From Rhodanobacter sp. AS-Z3 (lineage in GTDB: Bacteria; Pseudomonadota; Gammaproteobacteria; Xanthomonadales; Rhodanobacteraceae), in assembly GCF_029224025.1 (NCBI RefSeq), contig NZ_CP119392.1:2193001-2257000 (forward strand): 64,000 nt of DNA, read 5' to 3'. The notes under the pieces are model-generated. The model searched no databases, was not told the origin of the DNA, and saw nothing but the letters and a program-made list of their open reading frames with translations. Below, piece after piece: positions 1 to 7,543 of this stretch; position 1 is the first letter of the stretch, and every line of letters starts with the position of its first letter. Position numbers and translations under genes: made by a program.

Positions 1-1
1 A

Positions 2-53
2 GGGAACGGGGAGCAGAAGCGGTGGTTATCACCGTCCCCTGTTCCCCGTTCCC
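2..53. repeat. Nested inverted-repeat hairpin downstream of sucB
   Basis: Two 15-base arms (2-16 and 39-53) are complementary with one mismatch. Inside them a second 5-bp stem, CGGTG/CACCG (20-24 and 30-34), closes a GTTAT loop. The element sits directly after the sucB stop and has no clear U-tract on either strand. It could act as a bidirectional terminator or mRNA-stabilising hairpin, or be a dispersed palindromic repeat. Copy number cannot be judged from this window. Confidence 0.6.
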
Positions 54-59
54 GCATCA

Positions 60-1268
60 TTAGAGACCCAGCAGCATCCGCTGCGGATTTTCCAGCTGGT
101 TCTTGATGTCGACCAGGAACAGCACCGCGTCCTTGCCGTCGATGATGCGGTGGTCGTAGCTGATCGCGATGTACATCATCGGCGCGGCGATGATCTGACC
201 GTTCTCGACGATCGCACGCTCCTTGATCGTGTGCATCCCGAGGATCGCGCTCTGCGGCGGGTTGACGATCGGCGTGGACAGCAACGAACCGAAGGTGCCA
301 CCGTTGGTGATCGTGAAGGTGCCGCCCTGCAGGTCATCCAGCGACAGTTTGTTGGCGCGTGCCTTGGTGGCGTAATCGGCGATGCCTTTCTCGACGTCGG
401 CAAAGCTCATGTCCTGCACGTCGCGCAGTACCGGCGTGACCAGGCCCTTGTCGGTCGACACGGCGATCGAGATGTCCTGATAGCCGTGATAGATCACGTC
501 GCCGCCATCAACTGAAGCGTTGACGTAGGGGTAGCGCTTGAGCGCTTCGGCGGCGGCCTTGACGAAGAAGCTCATGAAACCGAGCTTGACGCCGTGCTCC
601 TTCTGGAACGCGTCGCCCAGTGATTTGCGCATCTTCATCACTTCGGCGAGGTTCACTTCGTTGAACGAGGTGAGCATGGCGATGGAGTTCTTCGACTGCA
701 TCAGGCGCTCGGCGATACGCGCACGCATGCGGGTCATCGGCACGCGCTCTTCCGGGCGCGAACCCGGCGTCGGCTTCGCTACTGGCGCTGCTGCGGCCGG
801 AACCGAGGCACTGCCACCCTTGCCATAATTGACCAGGTCTTCCTTGGTCACGCGGCCATCGCGGCCGGTACCGGCGACGTTGGATGGATCGATTTTCTCT
901 TCGGTAGCGACGCGCAGGCCGGCCGGGGACAGGTCGGCGGTGCCCTTGCCCGCGGCCTTCGGAGCTGCGGCGGCCGGAGCGGCTGCTGCAGGCGCCGGTG
1001 CTGCCGCGGCAGGAGCCGGAGCAGCCGCTGCGCCTTCCTCGATGATCGCGATGATCTGCTCGCTGTTCACCGTATCGCCCACTTCGTGGCGAATTTCCTT
1101 CAGCACGCCGTCCACCGGCGAGGGCACTTCCAGCACCACCTTGTCGGTTTCAAGGTCGACCAGATTCTCGTCGCGCTTCACCGCGTCGCCGGCCTTCTTG
1201 TGCCAGGTTGCGATGGTGGCGTCGGAGACGGACTCGGGCAGGACGGGGACTTTGAGTTCAATGGACAT
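60..1268 (-). CDS. sucB: Dihydrolipoyllysine succinyltransferase, E2 of 2-oxoglutarate dehydrogenase
   Basis: This is the E2 core of the 2-oxoglutarate dehydrogenase complex. It transfers the succinyl group from the lipoyl arm to CoA in the TCA cycle. The 402-residue protein starts with a lipoyl domain (about 1-77) whose lipoylated lysine is K43 in ETDKVVLEV. An Ala/Pro-rich swinging linker (about 80-107), a peripheral-subunit-binding domain (about 112-148) and the acyltransferase domain (about 170-402) follow. The catalytic motif DHRIIDG lies near the C-terminus. Length and domain order are normal. The gene begins 18 bases after the sucA stop, so the two are surely one operon. The E3 gene (lpd) would be expected past the left edge. 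Its lipoyl group would depend on LipA, encoded at 41.35 kb. Confidence 0.97.
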   Translation of the reverse strand: MSIELKVPVLPESVSDATIATWHKKAGDAVKRDENLVDLETDKVVLEVPSPVDGVLKEIRHEVGDTVNSEQIIAIIEEGAAAAPAPAAAAPAPAAAAPAAAAPKAAGKGTADLSPAGLRVATEEKIDPSNVAGTGRDGRVTKEDLVNYGKGGSASVPAAAAPVAKPTPGSRPEERVPMTRMRARIAERLMQSKNSIAMLTSFNEVNLAEVMKMRKSLGDAFQKEHGVKLGFMSFFVKAAAEALKRYPYVNASVDGGDVIYHGYQDISIAVSTDKGLVTPVLRDVQDMSFADVEKGIADYATKARANKLSLDDLQGGTFTITNGGTFGSLLSTPIVNPPQSAILGMHTIKERAIVENGQIIAAPMMYIAISYDHRIIDGKDAVLFLVDIKNQLENPQRMLLGL

Positions 1269-1286
1269 AGCGATCCTTGGGTGTCT

Positions 1287-4130
1287 TTATTCTGCAGAGT
1301 GGTCGGTGCCAACCGGCGTAACGAGCGCCTGTTCGACAAGTGCGGACTGTTCGGCAACATGGGTATTGTGATGGCCTGCGGCCGGTGCCGGCGAGCGTGC
1401 GCGTCCCGCATACGAGAGACTGCGCTTGCTGCCCGTGCAGGCCTGCAGGTGGTGGCGAATCTGGAACCAGGCGCCCTGGTTCATCGGTTCTTCCTGGCAC
1501 CAGATCACTTCCTTGGCGGAAGCATACTTGTCCAGTTCGGCCATGACTTCGCTGCGCGGGAACGGATACAGCTGCTCGACGCGTACGATCGCCACGTCGT
1601 TCAATTCGCTTTTCTCGGCCTGCTCCAGCAAGTCGTAATAGACCTTGCCCGAGCACAGCACCACGCGCTTGACCTTCTTCGCCGCCAGCTTGCGGTGCTC
1701 GCCGATCACCAGCTGGAAGCTGCCGTTGGCCAGTTCGTCCAGTGTCGAGACAGCCAGCTTGTGACGCAGCAGCGATTTCGGCGTCATCACGATCAGCGGT
1801 TTGCGTACCGGACGCAGCATCTGCCGGCGAATCATGTGGAAGTCCTGCGCCGGCGTGGTCGGCACGCAGACCTGCATGTTGTCGAACGCGCACAGTTGCA
1901 GGAAGCGTTCCAGACGCGCGGAAGAGTGTTCCGGGCCCTGGCCTTCGTAACCGTGCGGCAGGAACAGTGCCAGGCCGCACAGGCGGTTCCACTTCGCTTC
2001 GCCGGAGCTGATGAACTGGTCGATCACCACTTGGGCGCCGTTGGCGAAGTCGCCGAACTGGCCTTCCCAGATATTGAGCGTGTCCGGATCGGTGGTGGAG
2101 TGGCCATATTCGAACGCCATCACCGCTTCTTCGCTTAGCAGTGAATCGATCACTTCCACATCGGCGCCGGCCCGCAGCGTGGCCAGCGGCATGTAGGTGT
2201 GACCGTCCTTCTGGTCATGCAGCACGGCATGACGATGGAAGAACGTGCCGCGGCCGGAATCCTGGCCGACCAGCCGCATGTCGTGGCCGGCGTCGATCAG
2301 GGTGGCGTATGCCAGGTTTTCGGCGAAGCCCCAGTCAGCCGGTTGCTCGCCAGCGGCCATCTTGCGGCGGTCGTCGTATATTTTCGCCACGCGCGCCTGC
2401 AGCGTGAGATCGGCTGGCAACGTGAGGATCTTGTTGGCCAGTTCCTGCAGTTTCTTCGGCGGAACGGTGGTGTCGGTCGGCATCGACAGCTTGCCGCCAA
2501 GAAACTTCGCCCAGTCGACGTGGCTGTCGCGCATGGGCGAGGGGTCCAGATCGGTCATCGGCGCACCGGCTTCCAGTCGTGCGCGATAGGCCTCGAACTG
2601 TTTCTGCGCCTCGCCTTCGGCCAGCACGCCCTGTTTGACCAATTGCTGCTGGTACAGGTCACGCGTGGTCGGGCGCTTGCGGATGATCTGGTACATCACC
2701 GGCTGGGTAGCTGCCGGTTCATCCGCTTCGTTGTGTCCGTGGCGGCGGTAGCAGACCAGGTCGATCACCACGTCGCGGCGGAACTGCTTGCGGAAATCGT
2801 AGGCGATATGAGTGGCCAGAATCACCGCTTCAGGATCATCGCCATTCACGTGCAGCACCGGCGCGTTGACCATCTTGGCCAGGTCGGTGCAGTACATGGT
2901 GGAGCGCGCGTCCTGCGGATTGGAGGTGGTGAAGCCGACCTGGTTGTTGACCACGATGTGCAGGCTGCCACCGATCTTGAAGCCACGGGCCTGCGACATG
3001 TTCAGCAGTTCCATGTTCACGCCCTGACCGGCGAACGCAGCATCGCCATGGATCAGCACGGCCATCGACTGCGTGTGCAAGGTGTCGCGGCGTCGCGTCT
3101 GGCGCGCATGCACCGAGCCGCAGACCACCGGGTTGACGATTTCCAGATGCGACGGGTTGAACGCCAGCGCCACGTGCACGCCACCCTTCGGCGTCTTGAC
3201 GTCAGCAGAGAAGCCCATGTGGTACTTCACGTCGCCGGAATGGGCCGGATCATCGGGATGATCGAAGCGGCCTTCGAATTCGTCGAACAAGGTTTTCGGT
3301 GGCTTGCCCAGAATGTTGACCAGCACGTTCAGACGGCCGCGATGGGCCATGCCAATCACCAGCTCCTTGATGCCATTGTCGCCAGCAGCACGCACAACAT
3401 CGTCGAGCATCGGAATCAGGCTGTCGCCGCCTTCCAGCGAGAAACGCTTCTGGCCGACGTACTTGGTGTGCAGATACCGCTCGAGACCTTCGGCGGCGGT
3501 GAGGCCGTCCAGCACGCGCTGCTGGGCGGTCTTGTCCAGACCGCTCTGGCCGGCTGCCTGCTCGATGCGGCTGTAGATCCAGTTGCGCTGCTCATGGTTG
3601 CTGATGTGCATGAACTCGGCGCCGATCGTGCTGGCGTAGGTTTTCTGCAGGCGATTCAGCAGCTCGCGCAGTTTCAGGCGCAGACCACCGCCGGCGTAGT
3701 TGCCAGCATCGAATTCGGTATCGAGGTCGGCATCGGACAGGCCGTGGAAGGCCAGGCCCAGGTCCGGCGCGGTCATCTTCTCGGTCAGGCCGAGCGGATC
3801 GAGATCGGCGGCGAGATGGCCGCGCGAGCGGTAGGCGGTGAGCAGGCGCAACACGCCAGCCTGTTTGCGCGCATGTTCATCGCTCATCGGCGCGGCAGTG
3901 GCGCCGTTGTTGCAGCGCTGCTTCTGTGCTGCTTCGATGCGGGCAATGGCGGCTGTGTGAGAAACGTCTCCCGACTCGCGACCCTTGAACGATGAAAAGT
4001 ACGTGGCCCATTCGGCGGAAACCGACGAAGCGTCGGCAAGCCAGGCGTCATACAGCGATTCAACGTAGTCGGCGTTGCCGCCTGCGAGTTGGGAGGAATC
4101 GAAGAACTCGCGGATCAGGTTTGTAGTCAC
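1287..4130 (-). CDS. sucA: 2-oxoglutarate dehydrogenase E1 component
   Basis: This is the thiamine-diphosphate-dependent E1 subunit. It decarboxylates 2-oxoglutarate and succinylates the lipoyl group of SucB. I chose a GTG start at 4130, giving 947 residues beginning (M)TTNLIREFFDSS, because family members begin with this short E2/E3-interacting segment. The open frame continues 25 codons upstream to 4205, but that extension has no family character. ThDP-binding features are visible around HGDAAFAGQG and the following VVNNQVGF, and the transketolase-like C-terminal domain is complete. The ribosome binding site before the GTG is weak. It is the first gene of sucAB, and a TATAAT-containing promoter candidate lies about 120 bases upstream. 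Confidence 0.96.
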   Translation of the reverse strand: MTTNLIREFFDSSQLAGGNADYVESLYDAWLADASSVSAEWATYFSSFKGRESGDVSHTAAIARIEAAQKQRCNNGATAAPMSDEHARKQAGVLRLLTAYRSRGHLAADLDPLGLTEKMTAPDLGLAFHGLSDADLDTEFDAGNYAGGGLRLKLRELLNRLQKTYASTIGAEFMHISNHEQRNWIYSRIEQAAGQSGLDKTAQQRVLDGLTAAEGLERYLHTKYVGQKRFSLEGGDSLIPMLDDVVRAAGDNGIKELVIGMAHRGRLNVLVNILGKPPKTLFDEFEGRFDHPDDPAHSGDVKYHMGFSADVKTPKGGVHVALAFNPSHLEIVNPVVCGSVHARQTRRRDTLHTQSMAVLIHGDAAFAGQGVNMELLNMSQARGFKIGGSLHIVVNNQVGFTTSNPQDARSTMYCTDLAKMVNAPVLHVNGDDPEAVILATHIAYDFRKQFRRDVVIDLVCYRRHGHNEADEPAATQPVMYQIIRKRPTTRDLYQQQLVKQGVLAEGEAQKQFEAYRARLEAGAPMTDLDPSPMRDSHVDWAKFLGGKLSMPTDTTVPPKKLQELANKILTLPADLTLQARVAKIYDDRRKMAAGEQPADWGFAENLAYATLIDAGHDMRLVGQDSGRGTFFHRHAVLHDQKDGHTYMPLATLRAGADVEVIDSLLSEEAVMAFEYGHSTTDPDTLNIWEGQFGDFANGAQVVIDQFISSGEAKWNRLCGLALFLPHGYEGQGPEHSSARLERFLQLCAFDNMQVCVPTTPAQDFHMIRRQMLRPVRKPLIVMTPKSLLRHKLAVSTLDELANGSFQLVIGEHRKLAAKKVKRVVLCSGKVYYDLLEQAEKSELNDVAIVRVEQLYPFPRSEVMAELDKYASAKEVIWCQEEPMNQGAWFQIRHHLQACTGSKRSLSYAGRARSPAPAAGHHNTHVAEQSALVEQALVTPVGTDHSAE

Positions 4131-4429
4131 GTCACCACCGGCAGGGAAGGGATGCTTGCGGTCATCCGTGCGACCTTCGAGTCGCGGTTTCCGATCGGCT
4201 TTCAAGCCCGACAGGCCGCTGCTACGGATGACTGGGGAGAATCCCCATGATTATAGCCGTTGGCTGCTGCGACGCGGCAACCCGTAAGCGGCATGAGAAT
4301 GGCCGGCAGCCGGTCTGTTCGGGTCATGGCTGAGGTTCGCTGGCGCGATGGGTCGCGTTTTCATGCGATTTACGGTCGTTTCGAGCCGAACTGTCCGCGC
4401 GAGCCTCCGGCCAGCTGCGGTTCATCCGT
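4131..4429. other. Intergenic region upstream of sucA
   Basis: About 300 bases without a convincing gene. The half nearest sucA holds the candidate sucA promoter and its palindrome. The rest is the 3' flank of the GNAT gene, which is also read on the minus strand. No strong terminator hairpin with a U-tract was seen, so some readthrough into sucA is possible. Confidence 0.6.
4234..4280 (-). promoter_or_regulatory. Candidate sucA promoter with palindrome at the predicted start site
   Basis: On the minus strand a perfect TATAAT (complement of 4250-4255) has a TTGCCG hexamer (complement of 4275-4280) 19 bases upstream, which is slightly longer than ideal. The perfect palindrome GGGGATTCTCCCC (4234-4246) follows the -10 and would overlap the transcription start, so it may be an operator. 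Confidence 0.5.
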
Positions 4430-5383
4430 TTAGATATTCAGCGACTGCAGCTCGCTGGCTCGCTCGGCGCGATCCCAGACTTCGTCGAAATGCTGTTGCA
4501 GCGGAACTTGATTGGCTCTGTCGCAACGGGCAGCGCGGCCCTGGGCGCGATCGGCTTCGGGCAGAAACAGGTAACCACCGGCATCGTTGAGCAAGTAGGC
4601 CGAGATATAGGCGAGGTCAGCTTCCTCGACCGGTGTGCGAATCTGGAAGGCACTGGGCAGGCGTTGGGCGAGCGCGATCAGGCGGTGGTCGTTGCGCAGA
4701 GCGGCGGCTGGGTCGTGCAGGATGATGCGGATCTGCGCGCCGCGACCGGAAATCGCGATACGCCGCAGTTCGGCCAGCTCGTCCGTGCTGGCATAGGCAT
4801 CATTGCCCAGCAGCGGCAGGTAGATGTTCAACTGATGGCGGGTGTCGACCAGCAATTGCAGGCGCGCGGCCGCCGTCTCGCTGCGAGTGGCGGCCGCGAG
4901 CATGCCGATGTCACGCAGCGGCGGTGTGGGCTCGTCGTCCACGCGGGGCAACGCCATGCGCATGCCGCGATGCTGCAGTCCGGCGTCCTCGAATTCTTCG
5001 CCGTAGGCGACAAAGCCGGCTTGCTCGTAGAAGCCCATTGCGCTGACCTGGGCATCCAGTGCCACTTCCGGCCAGCCCTGGCTGCGCGCTCGCGCGATCA
5101 GTTCGCGCAGCACAGCTGCACCCACGCCGCGCCCACGCCAGTCCTTCAGTACCGCCATGCGACCGATCTTGTGCGCCGGCGTGAGCCGCCCGCATCCGAT
5201 CGGCCGGCCTTGTTCGTCGCGCGCCAGCACGTGCCAGCACTCCCCATCGAGCCCGTCACGCTCGCGCTGTTCGGGTACGCCCTGTTCGTGGATGAACACG
5301 GTTTCGCGCAGGTCGAGCAAGGCGCTGCGCTGATCAGGGTTTGACCAGTCAGCGACCTCGATATGGAAATCCTGCAGCTTCAT
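4430..5383 (-). CDS. GNAT family N-acetyltransferase fused to a DUF7931-like domain
   Basis: The N-terminal half (about residues 1-140 of 317) is a Gcn5-related N-acetyltransferase of the ElaA/YjcF type. The acetyl-CoA pyrophosphate loop is seen as WRGRGVGAAVL, and the GFYEQAGF strand-helix follows. The C-terminal 160 residues form a separate domain that I match to the DUF7931 type found in xanthomonads. Its function is unknown. The start ATG at 5383 is preferred over an upstream in-frame ATG at 5422, because the latter overlaps roxA by 29 bases. From 5383 the gap is 10 bases. The tight spacing suggests co-transcription with roxA. The substrate cannot be told from sequence. Confidence 0.82.
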   Translation of the reverse strand: MKLQDFHIEVADWSNPDQRSALLDLRETVFIHEQGVPEQRERDGLDGECWHVLARDEQGRPIGCGRLTPAHKIGRMAVLKDWRGRGVGAAVLRELIARARSQGWPEVALDAQVSAMGFYEQAGFVAYGEEFEDAGLQHRGMRMALPRVDDEPTPPLRDIGMLAAATRSETAAARLQLLVDTRHQLNIYLPLLGNDAYASTDELAELRRIAISGRGAQIRIILHDPAAALRNDHRLIALAQRLPSAFQIRTPVEEADLAYISAYLLNDAGGYLFLPEADRAQGRAARCDRANQVPLQQHFDEVWDRAERASELQSLNI

Positions 5384-5393
5384 CGGCGTGTGC

Positions 5394-6590
5394 TCAGCGG
5401 CGCTTGCGCGGTTTCCGGACAATCAGATGGCCATCGTTGACCAGCGCCAGCAGCAGGTTGCGCTCGTTGGCGTTGATCTTTTTGGCGGGCGTGAAGCTGC
5501 GCTGTTCGCACAGTGCCTGGGCCATTGCCGACGTAGCCTGGTAGGCACCACCGCTGACGTACAGCGTGCAGGCGGACTTGTGCTGATGCCAGGCCAGTCG
5601 CGACCACGGGTGACGCAGCAACTGCGCGCCCTCATCGAGCTGCTTGCGCAGGGCGGCGAGGTCCAGCGGTTTGGCCAATGCGGCCGGGATCTGTGCATTG
5701 CGGTAGCGGGTGATGAAACGGCCGAACCAGTCGTGCAGCAGGTCGTCGCGCAGGGCGGCGGCAAACGGCAAGGCGTTCTTCAGGCGCTCCAGCACGGCGC
5801 GATCGATTTCGCCGGTGACCTTGGCCGGCTTCAGGTCCGGATCGGCGTAACGTAGCTCGTCGGGAAGCTGCTCGGCGATGTAGTCGGCCAGATCGCCAGT
5901 CATTTCGGCTTGCGACGGTGCACGCATGCCGACGGAGAACGTCATGCACGGGCCGCCGAAGGCAACGCCATCGTGCGGCACGCCCGGTGGCAGATAGAGG
6001 ATGTCACCGGCGTCGAGCAGCCATTCGTGGGTGGGCTCGAACTGCGCCAGTTGCTTCAGTTCGATGCCGGGACGGAACGCCTTGGGCGCGATCGGGTCAT
6101 CGCTGATCGCCCAGTGTCGCTGACCCAGCCCCTGGATCAGGAACACGTCGTACTGATCGATATGCGCGCCGACGCCACCGCCCGGTTCAGCGTAGGAAAC
6201 CATCACATCGTCCATCCGCCAGCTCGGCAGGAAGGTGAAGTGTTCCAGCAGGCCCGCCACATCGGCATCCCACTTGTCGACGTCCTGCACCAGCAGGGTC
6301 CAGTTGCTTTCGGGTGTCTTGGCGAAGTCCGCTTCGCTCAACGGGCCGGAATTGACCTGCCAGCGGTCATGTTTTTCGTCGTGCATGATCAGTCGCGCCA
6401 AAGCGGCGGGTTCGCAGGCCAGGCCGGCCAGATCGTCCGGCTGCAGCGGCGGCTGGAAGTTCGGGAACGCCTGACGAATCAGCAGCGGACGCTTCTGCCA
6501 GTAGTCGCGCAGGAAGCGGGCGGGCGACATGCCCAATGGTTGCTTGGCAGAGCCGCGGACTTCGATCGGGAAAACAGTGGGCTTGGTCAT
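5394..6590 (-). CDS. roxA: Ribosomal protein uL16 arginine hydroxylase (cupin 2-oxoglutarate oxygenase)
   Basis: This is a Fe(II)/2-oxoglutarate-dependent JmjC/cupin oxygenase of the YcfD/RoxA family, which hydroxylates an arginine of ribosomal protein L16. In the 398-residue product (ATG at 6590) the metal triad is H143-x-D145 in GAHIDQYDVF and H206 in PPGVPHDG. These correspond to the known HxD...H set. A C-terminal winged-helix dimerisation region follows, with a basic tail ending RKPRKRR. The ORF is open 20 codons upstream to 6650, but that would run into the preceding tauE-like gene. It lies 34 bases after that gene and 10 bases before the GNAT gene, so it is probably the middle gene of a three-gene transcript. 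Its cofactor substrate, 2-oxoglutarate, is also the SucA substrate. Confidence 0.92.
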   Translation of the reverse strand: MTKPTVFPIEVRGSAKQPLGMSPARFLRDYWQKRPLLIRQAFPNFQPPLQPDDLAGLACEPAALARLIMHDEKHDRWQVNSGPLSEADFAKTPESNWTLLVQDVDKWDADVAGLLEHFTFLPSWRMDDVMVSYAEPGGGVGAHIDQYDVFLIQGLGQRHWAISDDPIAPKAFRPGIELKQLAQFEPTHEWLLDAGDILYLPPGVPHDGVAFGGPCMTFSVGMRAPSQAEMTGDLADYIAEQLPDELRYADPDLKPAKVTGEIDRAVLERLKNALPFAAALRDDLLHDWFGRFITRYRNAQIPAALAKPLDLAALRKQLDEGAQLLRHPWSRLAWHQHKSACTLYVSGGAYQATSAMAQALCEQRSFTPAKKINANERNLLLALVNDGHLIVRKPRKRR

Positions 6591-6624
6591 GCGGCCATTG
6601 TAACCGCCACCGAGGCACGCTGGA

Positions 6625-7377
6625 TCAACGCAGTGCCTGCGCCACGCCATGCAGTCCTAGTCCCAGTACCGTCGTGGCGGCCAGCAGGGTGGCTGCGCGC
6701 GGTGGCAGCAGCCGTGTCAGCAAGGCGCCGAACGGGGCGGCGACGACACCACCGGCAATCAAGCCGAGTACGGCAGCACCGTGGCTGGCACCGACGTTCA
6801 GCAGGAAGCCAATGCTGGCGGCGGCGCTGACCACGCACTTGGCCAGATGCACGGTGCCAATTACCAGCCGCGGCGTGGCACCACGCGCCATCAGGGTGGT
6901 TACCGTGATGGCGCTCCAGCCGCCGCCGGCGACCGCATCGGCAAAGCCGGCAAGCAGGCCCAGTGGCCGTGCCGCCGACGGAACATGATCATCGTGTTGA
7001 CCGGTTCGCCGCCTGCCGCGCAGCAGCAGGCACACGCCCACGCCAAGCAGATACGGCACCAGGGCCAGCCGCATCCATGTCGCGGGAATGTAACTGAGTA
7101 CGAGTACACCCAGTACTGCACCGATCACGCCGGGTATGGCGAGCGCCCAGAACAGCCGCCGCCGCACATTGCCGGCGGCCAGGTGACTCAGCCCGGAGGC
7201 GCCACAAGTAAACGTCTCCGCATAGTGCACGTGGGCGCTGGCCAGCAAGGGTGGCAGGCCCAACGCCAGCAACATGCTGCTCGCGGTAATGCCGTACGCC
7301 ATGCCCAGTGCGCCGTCGATCAGCTGCGCCAGCGCGCCAACAGCGGCAAAGGTGAGGAACTCGGTGACTGGCAGCAT
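6625..7377 (-). CDS. TauE/SafE family sulfite exporter-like permease
   Basis: This is a 250-residue polytopic membrane protein of the TauE/SafE family (formerly DUF81). The family includes sulfite, sulfonate and organosulfur permeases. Hydrophobic helices run through the whole protein, and the family-type GALAQLIDGALGMAYG segment opens it. The ATG at 7377 gives the normal N-terminus. The longer frame to 7470 adds non-membrane sequence that overlaps the divergent promoter. It is transcribed away from cysJ across 166 bases. That context suggests movement of sulfite or a related sulfur oxyanion, but the substrate is an inference. Confidence 0.85.
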   Translation of the reverse strand: MLPVTEFLTFAAVGALAQLIDGALGMAYGITASSMLLALGLPPLLASAHVHYAETFTCGASGLSHLAAGNVRRRLFWALAIPGVIGAVLGVLVLSYIPATWMRLALVPYLLGVGVCLLLRGRRRTGQHDDHVPSAARPLGLLAGFADAVAGGGWSAITVTTLMARGATPRLVIGTVHLAKCVVSAAASIGFLLNVGASHGAAVLGLIAGGVVAAPFGALLTRLLPPRAATLLAATTVLGLGLHGVAQALR

Positions 7378-7514
7378 GCGGTGCAGGCATCCGTGTGCAT
7401 GGCGGGTTCCGGAAGTATTGGCAACGACGCGCAGGCGTGGAAATAAGGCCTTGGCATATGCACATGGCAAGGCATCCTTTCCCGTCGTGAGGGCTGATCG
7501 CTACCTTTACCGAA

Positions 7515-7530
7515 AGACGTATAGACGTCC
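7515..7530 (+). promoter_or_regulatory. Palindromic cys operator candidate upstream of cysJ
   Basis: The 16-base site AGACGTATAGACGTCC lies 14-29 bases before the cysJ GTG. It is 15/16 identical to the reverse complement of the site at 13291-13306, in the cysB/cysG divergent region. It contains TATAGA, which could serve as a -10 element at 7520-7525, with no good -35. That would fit an activator-dependent promoter. CysB is the obvious candidate binder, but this is inferred. Confidence 0.6.
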
Positions 7531-7543
7531 AAATGGATTTAAC

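Noticed and set aside
2199..3995. 598-codon plus-strand ORF inside sucA
   Set aside because: Antisense shadow of an unmistakable sucA; composition is typical of reverse-strand frames in GC-rich DNA.
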